A DNA stretch of 64,000 nucleotides from Pseudeuparius sepicola (lineage: Eukaryota; Arthropoda; Insecta; Coleoptera; Anthribidae). Under the pieces are notes generated by a model. That model saw only the letters and a list, made by a program, of their open reading frames with translations, was not told where the DNA came from and searched no databases. Positions 33,291 to 45,799 of the stretch are shown piece after piece (the first letter of the stretch is position 1; each line of letters starts with the position of its first letter). The translations under genes were made by a program, and so were the position numbers. The stretch is from contig OY987300.1 in assembly GCA_963920635.1 (NCBI GenBank), positions 60,736,915 to 60,800,914 on the forward strand. The letters run 5' to 3'.

Positions 33291-34009
33291 TAGAAAAAAT
33301 ACCAGCTTGCAATATGTACGTGATGTAATTCCTCGGAAAAAAGTACTTTCTCTTTGTCGGAATAAGCGCCTATGAAACGAGCACGCTGATCTCATCGGTA
33401 CTGGCGATAAAAAATTTGTAGGAAAAGTGTAATAAAGAATAGATATGAGATACATATGAGTGTATAAATTTTCTTGACTACATTACCTAAGGATGTATCA
33501 AAAATCTATCTTCCTATATTTAGAGACTGCTTCTCAAAGGAAAGTGGACATTAAATTTGGGGCATAAATTAACCATTTTTAGTTGAGTTTATAACCATCT
33601 AGGTAAGTAAATTTCTTTAATTCTGAGAAAGCCAGGCCCTGTTTTAAATTACTTGACTAAAATATAATAGGTGCAAAGTTCACCAGTTTTTAAAAATATC
33701 CCGTCACACGATTATCAAGTTGAAAGACTAGCTGCAAAATCGGATTTTGTACAACGCGTTTCCTGTTTAAAATTTCACGCAGAAAAAAAAAGGTACTAAT
33801 TCTCACTTATGCCATGTTCACCGTATGATTTTTATACTATTCCGACTTCGAAAACCCAAAGGTATAAGTGTAGCGTGTGGAAAAAGGGTTTAAAACCCTT
33901 AAACGGTCTATATATGGAATAAAATGAGGGCATGCAACATGTTCTTCAATAATGAAAATTAAAACAATGTTCATTTTTGACTGTCCATTATCCTACCAAG
34001 AAAAAGCTT

Positions 34010-34325
34010 ATAGCGTCTAAGCGACTATAAAAACGACTCTAAAAACGTCTAAACGACTCTAAAAAACGACTAGACGACTCGTAAAAACGACTAGACGATT
34101 CGAAAAACGACTAGACGATTCGGAAAAAACGACTAAACGACTCTGAAAACGACTAAACGATTCTGGAAAACGACTAGACGATTCTGAAAAACGACTAGAC
34201 GACTTGAAAAAGCGACATACCATTGAATACCATCGAGTACCATGGAATACCATCGAATACCATGAAATACCATCAAAGACCATGGAATACTATCGAAAAC
34301 CATGGAATACCATAAATGGTCTTGG
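34010..34325. repeat. two adjacent short tandem arrays in the left arm
   Basis: 34010-34210 holds about ten copies of a 19-20 bp 'aaacgactagacgattctg' unit. 34215-34320 holds 10-11 bp 'ggaataccat'/'cgaataccat' units. Mirrored at 57960-58265. Open frames across these repeats are artefacts. Confidence 0.85.
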
Positions 34326-34390
34326 ATATCCCTGTGAAAAAATTTGCCTCGGGGAGAGCATAAAAGGAAATTATCCGTGATCGATGCTCT

Positions 34391-34670
34391 GTGATCGAAA
34401 GATCGTCTTTGATAATACAATCACTCTCAGTTAAAGACATGTTTTTGTCACTTGAGATTGAACCTAGGAGTTATGGTATCCAACACACCAATGACGGATT
34501 AGTCATGGGACAAATACCAGTAACTGTTGAAGATAACGTATTATGTATTGGAGATCAAAATTACCCTTACACCAGGTCTGTCTCAACTGCTTTTGAAGAA
34601 CAAACCACAAGGTATTAATGAGAGTGACCTAAAAATATACAAACAATTGTTGATTACTAATTTTCGATAG
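34391..34670 (+). pseudogene. DUF8207-like element protein fragment (left arm)
   Basis: The plus frame from 34391 contains RSYGIQHTNDGLVMGQIPVT and VEDNVLCIGDQNYPYT. After a one-base shift a second frame gives PGLSQLLLKNKPQGINESDL and KIYKQLLITN up to a stop at 34668. The succession (YGI, G..V.V..N.L.I....Y..T, PGL..LL, ..DL..Y..LL) resembles an uncharacterised protein common in arthropod viral-like or Polinton-associated ORFs, which I recall as DUF8207; the name is from memory. The identical frameshift is present in the right arm (57610-57889), so it predates arm duplication or was homogenised. Confidence 0.4.
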
Positions 34671-36893
34671 GTTCAACAAATCAGGTTTTAAAAGTATTTG
34701 TGTTTAGGTGCCTATGGTTTCATCTGGTATATGTTCCATACAGGATTCGAACCTTAGCCCACATTCCAAAGCCAAACACTCGGCATTTAAGTAAAATTCT
34801 AGGAAATGCTTGGCAGTGTGGTAATAATCTCGACGCGCTGTTGTAGCAGGGCTCCGCTGGCTCCCGCAGGCCTCGCCGGTCTCTGTAGACTCAGCAGGTC
34901 CCTTTAATGATGTGTACCGCAGGCTCCGATTAAATTAAAAAAATTACTATTAACACTAAAATACCCGGACAATAACCATCATTCCAACGCCAAAACACCC
35001 AACAGTAGTATTTCTGCGAATGCATCGCAGCCGGGCGCAAGGTGGATGACTCACATCCGCTAGCCGGAACTTGTCAGGACAGGTTGACGACCTAAAAACA
35101 ATTCTCTCTACTTAGATAAAAATAGAATGTCCAATAAGATTTTTTTTTCACACACTTTTATATATAAGCACAGATAACGTAACCATATAAGTATATATTA
35201 GAATATTATAAAATATTTAAGCCCCATATAGTTCGAATTTGAATGGGATATTATGTTACATGGGTAATATATCTCAACACTTCGTACACAAACAAAACTC
35301 GCTCGTTCTTTACAGTTTTATTACTGTGAATTCGGTACCTACTAAAGCGGCAGACTTGGGATGCCGCAGTAGCAAATACAATATGAAGCGCAAAACAATT
35401 AGATTATGGACATGGATATTAATTTCTTTAGGTAAAGGTAATAAACATTTGATACTATCGACAGGAGTCTACGCAAAATAATTGTATCAGTATTCAGCAA
35501 ATAAAAAAGTTATGGGTACCCGTCACCGATGAAAAAGTATACAAAACAGATAAAATGTTCGTGGGATCTTGTATATTAAAATATTTAATCGCGTATCTAA
35601 GTTGTTATTTTATTCATTGCCCATCCCACAAATTTGGATTTTTAGCTCTTGTAATCGCTCGATCACGATTGAAACTACACTCATAAAATGTTTAAAAAAA
35701 TGCCCACCCCACGTGATCGCTCGACAAAAACAAAACGTGCAAAGTGGCTACTGCTCGAGGTTTGACCTTTGTCCTTAGGGACACGTGTGACCCAGTTGAT
35801 GTAGAATCTAAAAAAACCCTGTAAATCATACTTCCATAGCATAGAATCTAAAATCCCCCGGTACAGTACGGATGAAAATTTCAAACCAGGCATAATCAAC
35901 ATGTACGTTCAAAGTAAAAAAAACTTGTCGGTCAACTGTTTAACCCCGAAATTTTGTTGATTTCTAGGAATAAAAAGAAATACTGCAATTGTAAGTCCAA
36001 AGCTATTTACGCTATCAAATTCGTTTAAAATGCGAATGATAATTTGCCGCATTAAAACCAGGCGTGAAAAATTCAACATACGTCCCTAAGAAGTTCAACC
36101 AATTTTACCCTGGAAATACAACATTTTTAATGAATAAAATATCGAACATACAACAACCCCCTTCTAAATATAGTATAAATCATGGTTTTTTTTTGATAAT
36201 GTAGAAAGCTAAACTGAAAATTGTTGCTAGAGGTTCTAAAAACCGGGGTGCCAAAAATCAACTATTATTAGAAAATACGCTGATGTCATAATATAACCGT
36301 CGATGTCACCGTTAGCGTGTCCTATGAAAAATGCGTTCTGCTTAATAAGGAGTAAAAAAATCCATGACGGGGCTTAGATGAATAAATAAAGTTTGATGTA
36401 TGTGAAAGTATAGACTAAATTTTCGTATAGCCCGCGTGATCGCTCGAGGTGGCGGTATCCTCTGGACTAGAAAATATCATATCGGCTCAATCTCCAAACA
36501 TTTTCATTTTGAATTATACGTTTTCATTGATGATAGATCTAGCAAGAAAATTGGACTGGACTCGATATGAGAGACATTAATCTAACTTTCACTAAACTGC
36601 ACGTACTAGAGAGGGTTGTAAGCCGTTTAATAAAAGCACCAGACTTGCTTAAAATTCATGGCTAAACGTTAACATAATGTCATACAAACATGCGGCACGC
36701 AAAATATTAAGAATAGATATATGAGCTCAAACATGTTGATCAAAAAATATATTTATTTCTGGCGATTTAGTTTACCAGTTATCATTTAAAAACAAAACCT
36801 GGTCCCAATATTCAGTGAAAATAATAATTGAAAACTTTGTACCTTATAAACCACCACTAAATAGCGAGTCGGAAATAAGTAAAAAAATATATA

Positions 36894-39800
36894 CAGGGTG
36901 TATCTTTGATAGGTACAGAAATTTTAACCACGTAATCGGGGACGTTCATAAAACCGAAAAATGAAAAAAAAATTTTTTAATCGATGTTTAGAAAATGGGG
37001 CAAATCAATCTTTATCCGTGCTCAATGCACGCCGCTGAATCGTCACTAGAAGCGCTTAGAGGGGAGGTCTAACCTCTCCCTAGGAGATGGAGGGGAATAA
37101 CGTTAGATTAGGAAGGGGAATACCGCGACGTTGCCGCATGTCAGAGTGGAATAAATCTGCTTGCAGAATTAGGTACCTAGGTACCTTTGAAAATTACTGC
37201 TGGTAGGTATCCACGTTTTTTTATGATGTCGGTTGCTGTGACGAACTGTTTATTGCTTTCTTCACAGGCGCACACAATAATTTAACAAACACGTCAGTTT
37301 TTATCACTTTACTGTTATTTTAAGTCCCTAGGCAGCAGAAATGTATCCGAGCGCCGCTCGGAGAAGTCATTGCTAGAAAACTCATTGCTGATTTCACACT
37401 CATAATTTTTTGACAAGTCTTTTGTGGAGTAGGTATCTACCTACCTACCTATTTTACAACTGATTTTCAGGCCGCAATTTTTTTATACTAATAATTAGCC
37501 ATCTCTTGGGACACCTTGGGATAATAAATTTCTGATCGGCAATCAACTGAATAAAGTATTTGTTTTAAAATACAAATTATCTGTAAAAATTACAAATTTC
37601 CACAACCACCCATAGGGTAGAGCGTAGAGCAGCGGCGCGTTACTTTTTTTTAGCGAGTGTTCGCCTGTAGCCCTATCATCTCGAAAAAAGTGGGGGAAGA
37701 CTGTAATTTGACGTGAATTTAACGCGCGGCTTCGATTTGTTCATAGTTTTTAATATTTTTCAACCCTTGCCCGATAGTGCGCCACCTTTAAACCCCCTCA
37801 GGGTTGTGGTCCTATGTATTATCTACTTTTAAAAAATTATTCGTTTCCGAAAAAAGTGGGGGAAGACTGTAATTTGATGTGAATTTAACGCGCGGCCCCG
37901 ATTTGTTCATCGTTTTTAATATTTTTCTACCCTTGCCTGATGGTGCGCCACTTTTAAACCCCCTCAGGGTTGTTGTCCTATCTATTGTCTACTTTTAATA
38001 GTATATTACACACCGAGGTGTCTCGAGATAAAGTAAACTTTCCACCCGGGCGGGAGGGCGGGAAGTAAAAGTTAAAAAATTGACACTTTCAAACTTCTAA
38101 AAAGTCAGAAATGTCGATATTACATACATGGTTGTAAATAAAAAATTATTCGGTTCCGAAAATAGTTGGGAAAGACTGTCAAATTGGCGTGCTTATCATT
38201 TCCGCATTTTTTAACCCTTTGCCGTTTCGGAACTCTCTCAAGTTAATTCCTTACCATTCCTCTTACTTTTCGTAAAAACTTGGTGGCGAAATGTCGCGTA
38301 ATGTCCCCAAAAACCGAAAAACAGCGACTCCTCCTGGTGAATTTAAGCTTCTGCGTGCCCTTGACTACTGCCCGACATTCCTTCGCCGAGATTCGCCAGG
38401 CGCGGGCATATGACGTTGGCGTCGGGCGCTGGCGTCCGACGCCAACTTCACACAAAAACGACGCCGCGCCGAATCGCGCAATAATTACAATTACGAATGA
38501 ATTCACTGGCACTGATTCACTCGATTTTGCTCCATTTCCACGCCGCCCGGCCCGGCCGACCTACTAAATTACAGCTGGGCGAGGAGCGCAAGCGCGGGGC
38601 GCCACTTGACATCGACACTACAGGTGATCCCCACTACTCATAACTAGTGCGCGATATTAGCCAATCGCGGCTCGCGGCTCGCGGCCCCTACTTCTCTCGG
38701 GGCGGCGCTACTATGTTGCCAAGTGTGCTGAAAATTTACCTGATTTAGTAATTTAATTCCGTATAAATTTAATTGTGTAGTGGATTTTTACATGGATTTA
38801 CCCGTTTTTGTGCGTAATAATTATACGAGATAGTAGATTAACTTATAACGAATGAAACCCCGTATAAATCCGCGAAAATCAAAAATCGGATTTAAGGGAC
38901 TTTAAGTCAGTTTGGGGACATGTCGGCATAAACGGCAACACCGAATAGTGGTATTGAATGGTATGGGGGAAAGCTTGTGCGCACGTACGCCGTCTCCATC
39001 ACCGTACCGCCGCGCCGTAGCCGACGCGCTAGTCGAAGATCGTCCGTCCGATTTTGGGATTTAACAGCTGATTGATATCGATCCGCGTCCGCCTGTAATT
39101 TTTGGGAGCGCCAGCTTCAACAAGCAATTTATTATTATACAGAATGCCTTACGTGTGGCTATTCTGTGGTATAACAATTCTGTTTCCAAAACGTGGACGC
39201 GTATGCAAACGTCGCGTCTCGCTAACCGATATTGTTCCGTTACTTTGCTTTGTTTTACGAACTGTCGTCGGAACTGAACCTGCTTCTGTACATTTTTCCA
39301 GATCCGTTCGCCATTTTTTTGGACCACCAGTGATGTCCAAACCTGTTGCAATTGCCGCTACGAATTTGCAGTGAAATAACAAGTGATTTTTTCATATTTC
39401 CGTTAAGAAATGCAGTGTTAAACGTTCGCGGCCTTCGTATGAAAACAGTGCTAGATAGGTTCCTACTAGGTACCCCAATTACGCGCGAGGATAAAAGAAG
39501 CAGCTTCAAGGGTTCGCGAAAATTCGGGTTTTATTAGACGCATACGGTATGGATCTAATTGTACAATCCACCTAGTCGAGTCCCCGTTGGAATAAATCAG
39601 CTGAGGGAAACCGAGACGTCCCTAATATTTGGCATCGCGCCGCTTTAAGTGTGCAGTGAAAAAAAAAACAAGTGTTTTGTTCGTATTTCCGTAAAAAGAG
39701 ACTAGGAAGTGTTATACCTTCGCGACCATCGTATAAAAACAGTGCCACTAGTTAGGTAGGTACTTAGTGCTTTATGTGATTTTGTGAAGATTTTTGGATA

Positions 39801-40460
39801 GTATCTAAACACAAGAAAATAGTAAAAATAATCGATGCATCTCAAAGGTAGGCTTTTTCATGCTATTCGTCGAGCTATTCGCTAAAAGAACCTTTAAGGA
39901 GTTGTCCAAAAATTATTTATTTATTTATTTAATCTCCACATACACCAAATGATACATGGTTGCGTCAATATTCTTCAAATACTGCGAAAAAGCCTCGGAA
40001 AAAGCGATTCGACTGGCAACCAGTTACCTAGTGCTTCTTGTGATTTTCGAGAGGATTTTTGGATAACATAAGAAAGGAGTACGACACCCGCAAGGAAAAT
40101 CATCCAGGCATCCGAAAGGTAGTTTTTTTGCATGCTATTCGCTAAAAGAACCATTAAAGATTTGTTCAAAAACTAGTTGAAAGACTATTCCTGAAATACT
40201 GTGAAAGAGCTATACGTCTGACAACGCTGCACGGCGGAATTGGGGGGGATCCGCCGGAACCGGCCTCAGTTCCAGCTGGTCCCGGCAAGGTCAAGGACCC
40301 ATGGCCGTAGCGTCGGAAAAAGGGGTTTTAATAGCGTTTAAAAAAAAATTATTTCTGACGTTAATATGCACTTTAGAAAAATTTTAATTGCATAGGCGTA
40401 ACAAGTGCATTTTTCCCGACCTGCCCTTAAAATTTCTGTACTTATCAAAGTTACACCCTG
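36894..40460. mobile_element. non-autonomous TA-element B, copy 1 (3.57 kb)
   Basis: CAGGGTGTATCTTTGATAGG at 36894; right end inverted, cttatcaaagttacaccctg at 40441-40460; TA on both sides (36892, 40461). The mirrored arm of the host palindrome lacks it, so it inserted after palindrome formation. It contains a GC-rich core (38.3-39.1 kb), a hairpin gttggcgtcgg...ccgacgccaac at 38415-38447, an internal direct repeat of about 200 bp (37.65-38.0) absent from copy 2, and two or three diverged copies of a 'cagtgaaa..acaagtg..tatttccgt' block (39.37-40.1). No transposase is seen. Confidence 0.85.
38560..39060. promoter_or_regulatory. CpG-rich putative captured promoter region in element B
   Basis: This block is markedly richer in GC and CpG than anything around it, with 'gcgcgatattagccaatcgc' (CCAAT-like), triplicated 'ctcgcggc', and 'accgtaccgccgcgccgtag'. 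It is retained in both B copies (mirrored at 42.6-43.1 kb). It has no open coding frame I recognise. It may be a host 5' region captured by the element; this is inference. Confidence 0.3.
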
Positions 40461-40462
40461 TA

Positions 40463-41207
40463 TAAATATATTATTTTGATATTATAGCCGAAACTGAATT
40501 TATTGGGGTGAAGATGTAAGGAAATATTTTTAGCTAGGAAAAAGTAATGCAATTATCATAGGTACTGGTTGCAGAACCCGTTGTCAGTTTTGCAAGGATT
40601 TTTGATACAAATATAATTGCTAACGTTTAATTTGTTTACCCCATTTACGAAAATGATAACAAAATTGGATCAGACAAGATGTTTTATCGAAGTATAGTTT
40701 TTAAACACAGGGTGCCACCACCGGTTTTACGATATAGGTTTAAAAATGCGACGCAAATACATAAAAAAATACCCTAGAGATAAGAAAACAAAATACAACT
40801 CACCAAAAGATTCTTGGTGATGTATAAAAAGAAATCAGGTTACATCTAATGCCCCAGACAGTAGAATAAACATCCCCGAGCGATGAGATATAACCAAACA
40901 TCATTTTTCCAACGGCACAGTCATTTTCACGGGAAAAACAACCAGTAACCGTTCAAATTCCATAGATAGATACTGCCGTAATCCAAAATTTCACTGAACT
41001 ACGCGTATCTATTATACTGAAGTAGGTACTGATACACTTCCATCTTTCCAAAGAAAAACAAACACGAAACTCAGACTTTTCATATATTACAACGCCTCGA
41101 TAGAGTCTTTGTGGCCACGAACGAGAATCTACTGAAGCAAGTGCGACGCATAGGACGTGAAAAGTGCCGAGTTGGTTTTATTAAACAATGAAACTTATAC
41201 CTACGTA
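40463..41207. repeat. palindrome arm segment C (left)
   Basis: Lies between the two B insertions and is the inverted counterpart of 51109-51808, e.g. 'gaaactgaatttattggggt' (40490) versus its complement at 51768. No gene is recognised. Confidence 0.85.
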
Positions 41208-41209
41208 TA

Positions 41210-44200
41210 CAGGGTGTAACTTTGATAAGTACAGAAATTTTAAGGGCAGGTCGGGAAAAATGCACTTGTTACGCCTATGCAATTAAAATTTTTCTAAAGT
41301 GCATATTAACGTCAGAAATAATTTTTTTTAAAACGCTATTAAAACCCCTTTTTCCGACGCTACGGCCATGGGTCCTTGACCTTGCCGGGACCAGCTGGAA
41401 CTGAGGCCGGTTCCGGCGGATCCCCCCCAATTCCGCCGTGCAGCGTTGTCAGACGTATAGCTCTTTCACAGTATTTCAGGAATAGTCTTTCAACTAGTTT
41501 TTGAACAAATCTTTAATGGTTCTTTTAGCGAATAGCATGCAAAAAAACTACCTTTCGGATGCCTGGATGATTTTCCTTGCGGGTGTCGTACTCCTTTCTT
41601 ATGTTATCCAAAAATCCTCTCGAAAATCACAAGAAGCACTAGGTAACTGGTTGCCAGTCGAATCGCTTTTTCCGAGGCTTTTTCGCAGTATTTGAAGAAT
41701 ATTGACGCAACCATGTATCATTTGGTGTATGTGGAGATTAAATAAATAAATAAATAATTTTTGGACAACTCCTTAAAGGTTCTTTTAGCGAATAGCTCGA
41801 CGAATAGCATGAAAAAGCCTACCTTTGAGATGCATCGATTATTTTTACTATTTTCTTGTGTTTAGATACTATCCAAAAATCTTCACAAAATCACATAAAG
41901 CACTAAGTACCTACCTAACTAGTGGCACTGTTTTTATACGATGGTCGCGAAGGTATAACACTTCATAGTCTCTTTTTACGGAAATACGAACAAAACACTT
42001 GTTTTTTTTTTCACTGCACACTTAAAGCGGCGCGATGCCAAATATTAGGGACGTCTCGGTTTCCCTCAGCTGATTTATTTCCATACCGTATGCGTCTAAT
42101 AAAACCCGAATTTTCGCGAACCCTTGGAGCTGCTTCTTTTATCCTCGCGCGTAATTGGGGTACCTAGTAGGAACCTATCTAGCACTGTTTTCATACGAAG
42201 GCCGCGAACGTTTAACAATGCATTTCTTAACGGAAATATGAAAAAATCACTTGTTATTTCACTGCAAATTCGTAGCGGCAATTGCAACAGGTTTGGACAT
42301 CACTGCTGGTCCAAAAAAATGGCGAACGGATCTGGAAAAATGTACAGAAGCAGGTTCAGTTCCGACGACAGTTCGTAAAACAAAGCAAAGTAACGGAACA
42401 ATATCGGTTAGCGAGACGCGACGTTTGCATACGCGTCCACGTTTTGGAAACAGAATTGTTATACCACAGAATAGCCACACGTAAGGCATTCTGTATAATA
42501 ATAAATTGCTTGTTGAAGCTGGCGCTCCCAAAAATTACAGGCGGACGCGGATCGATATCAATCAGCTGTTAAATCCCAAAATAGGACGGACGATCTTCGA
42601 CTAGCGCGTCGGCTACGGCGCGGCGGTACGGTGACGGAGACGGCGTACGTGCGCACAAGCTTTCCCCCATACCATTCAATACCACTATTCGGTGTTGCCG
42701 TTTATGCCGACATGTCCCCAAACTGACTTAAAGTCCCTTACATCCGATTTTTGATTTTCGCGGATTTATACGGGGTTTCATTCGTTATAAGTTAATCTAC
42801 TATCTCGTATAATTATTACGCACAAAAACGGGTAAATCCATGTAAAAATCCACTACACAATTAAATTTATACGGAATTAAATTACTAAATCAGGTAAATT
42901 TTCAGCACACTTGGCAACATAGTAGCGCCGCCCCGAGAGAAGTAGGGGCCGCGAGCCGCGAGCCGCGATTGGCTAATATCGCGCACTAGTTATGAGTAGT
43001 GGGGATCACCTGTAGTGTCGATGTCAAGTGGCGCCCCGCGCTTGCGCTCCTCGCCCAGCTGTAATTTAGTAGGTCGGCCGGGCCGGGCGGCGTGGAAATG
43101 GAGCAAAATCGAGTGAATCAGTGCCAGTGAATTCATTCGTAATTGTAATTATTGCGCGATTCGGCGCGGCGTCGTTTTTGTGTGAAGTTGGCGTCGGACG
43201 CCAGCGCCCGACGCCAACGTCATATGCCCGCGCCTGGCGAATCTCGGCGAAGGAATGTCGGGCAGTAGTCAAGGGCACGCAGAAGCTTAAATTCACCAGG
43301 AGGAGTCGCTGTTTTTCGGTTTTTGGGGACATTACGCGACATTTCGCCACCAAGTTTTTACGAAAAGTAAGAGGAATGGTAATTAATTAACTTGAGAGAG
43401 TTCCGAAACGGCAAAGGGTTAAAAAATGCGGAAATGATAAGCACGCCAATTTGACAGTCTTCCCCCACTTTTTTCGAGATGATATGGCTACAGGCGAACA
43501 CTCGCTAAAAAAAAGTAACGCCCCGCTGCTCTACGCTCTACCCTATGGGTGGTTGTGGAAATTTGCAATTTTTACAGATAATTTGTATTTTAAAACAAAT
43601 ACTTTATTCAGTTGATTGCCGATCAGAAATTTATTATCCCAAGGTGTCCCAAGAGATGGCTAATTATTAGTATAAAAAAATTGCGGCCTGAAAATCAGTT
43701 GTAAAATAGGTAGGTAGGTAGATACCTACTCCACAAAAGACTTGTCAAAAAATTATGAGTGTGAAATCAGGAATGAGTTTTCTAGCAATGACTTCTCCGA
43801 GCGGCGCTCGGATACATTTCTGCTGCCTAGGGACTTAAAATAACAGTAAAGTGATAAAAACTGACGTGTTTGTTAAATTATTGTGTGCACCTGTGAAGAA
43901 AGCAATAAACAGTTCGTCACAGCAACCGACATCATAAAAAAAACGTGGATACCTACCAGCAGTAATTTTCAAAGGTACCTAGGTACCTAATTCTGCAAGC
44001 AGATTTATTCCACTCTGACATGCGGCAACGTCGCGGTATTCCCCTTCCTAATCTAACGTTATTCCCCTCCATCTCCTAGGGAGAGGTTAGACCTCCCCTC
44101 TAAGCGCTTCTAGTGATGATCCAGCGGCGTGCATTGAGCACGGATAAAGATTGATTTGCCCCATTTTCTAAACATCGATTAAAAAATTTTTTTTTTATTT

Positions 44201-44265
44201 TTCGGTTTTATGAACGACCTCGATTACGTGGTTAAAATTTCTGTACCTATCAAAGATACACCCTG
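41210..44265. mobile_element. non-autonomous TA-element B, copy 2 (3.06 kb), inverted
   Basis: The left end CAGGGTGTAACTTTGATAAG at 41210 is the inner end of copy 1 reversed; the right end is at 44265. TA flanks at 41208 and 44266. The uninterrupted site is visible in the right arm near 51108 ('tatatatatacgtaggtata'). It is nearly identical to copy 1 but lacks about 500 bp corresponding to 37.8-38.2 kb. Opposite orientation makes copies 1 and 2 a second-order palindrome around segment C. Confidence 0.85.
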
Positions 44266-44539
44266 TATATGTATATAAAATAAATGAGAAATATGCCAGA
44301 GATTTGAAACCTAATTGTGTTGCAAGTTTGAGGTCCAAAAAAATATTGGTTTTAATTTTTTAAGGTGAGAAACACATCTAACAGCCAGTTTGGAAATATA
44401 CAAGGCAAAAAAAAGTAGTGATGTGGCTGCCCCATTTTATGTTTTATACAGGTTGGATTATTTTAGAATAGTTGTTCAATAGACCGAGACAACATCATAA
44501 ACGCTTCCCGTTAGAACAGAATCTGATGAAAAGAAAAAT

Positions 44540-44790
44540 TCCATCTGGGTCAAGCTACTAGATAACCAAAATAAAAAATACTGAACGTTATAAAATTTAA
44601 AAAATCATATTTTCAACGGATTTTTATCCTCTGAAAATGGCGTAAAATTCAGTTTCACTGGGTCAAGCTAGGTGGTAACTATATAACCAAAATAAAAAAA
44701 ATACTGAACGTTATAAAATTAAAAAAATCATATTTTCATGGGATTTTTGTCCTCTGAAAATGACGCAAATTCAGTTTCAATAAGTTACTA
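44540..44790. repeat. two-copy direct repeat in arm D
   Basis: 'tactgaacgttataaaatt' and 'cctctgaaaatg' occur twice with about 120 bp spacing; mirrored at 50.6-50.85 kb. Confidence 0.7.
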
Positions 44791-45799
44791 ATTGGGGTAA
44801 TAGAGGAAAAATCTTAAATAGGAATTCTGAGACAACGAGGCTGAGAGTAAATAACATACAAAAATCTTGTGCGTTGACTTTGAACTGAATTTAATAATTA
44901 GGTTTAATAACGACAATTTTCTCGATTATCTAGAATCAAAAATATTGCAAGTGACAATTCACTATTTTCTCGACATTATGTAAAGCCTTATTATTGCGTC
45001 GTAAATTAAAAGATCCAAAAATATTGGCATCAATTGTTTAGTAAATGTGGTTAAAATATGTCTACTTTATCAACAGTTATTTGTAACAGCTTATTATCTT
45101 GGAAGCGTAAACTCTTTGAATTTTTTAGACAAAAAGTTGTAGTTTAATAATGGTCAGTTGGATTCCTTTTTGAATCATGTTTGCGTATTACCTACAAGGA
45201 TTTACAACCTCCAAACATAGAAATCGCTCATTTTAACCCGATTTAATAAAAATTTCACCAAAAACAATACTTTCAGTCATATAATACACTTCTGATTAAT
45301 AAAAAAGGCACTATAGTAATAATGAGATTTTCAATGGAATTTTTATAGACTGTTTGCCCATTTTGAGAGTCTGTTTGCTAGCTTTTGGGGGTATTCCTTG
45401 ATATTTTAGACGGATAAAAATGAATAACATTGGGTTTCCTAACTAAAATACAAAACGCACTGTTGACTTTACTTCCGTGGATAGTAAGCCTATAATACGT
45501 ATCGAAAACAGAGAAATATTCAGGTCAAGAAAAAAGTAGCCTAATTTACAAGTTTGGGAATCAAAAACTACCTTTTGTCTTTTAATTTTGATGAGAAAAT
45601 ACGTCTAATTCGTAAGTCAAATAAATGGGACATCATGAAAGATATACTAATAATTGAACAAATGCTATCTCAGTTCTATAGGCACAAAGGTACTATGGGT
45701 AGTAATAGTTTTGGGATCAAAAGACAAGCTTTTAAATTTGTTAAGAAAATACGTCTAATGAAATTGAAAGTAGTAACTAGATTTTGGTTAACATTTCGT

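Noticed and set aside
32772..33312. ORFs of 80-128 aa in the GC-rich outer arm
   Set aside because: Open on both strands through low stop density and internal duplication; no conserved motif.
34059..34420. Trp/Tyr/Ser-rich ORFs (74-95 aa)
   Set aside because: Generated by the 19-20 bp and 10-11 bp tandem arrays in the palindrome arms.
38243..39537. Overlapping 60-96 aa ORFs on both strands in element B copy 1 (and mirror copies at 42-43.4 kb)
   Set aside because: The GC-rich composition lowers stop frequency; no frame shows a domain, splice signals or codon bias favouring one strand.
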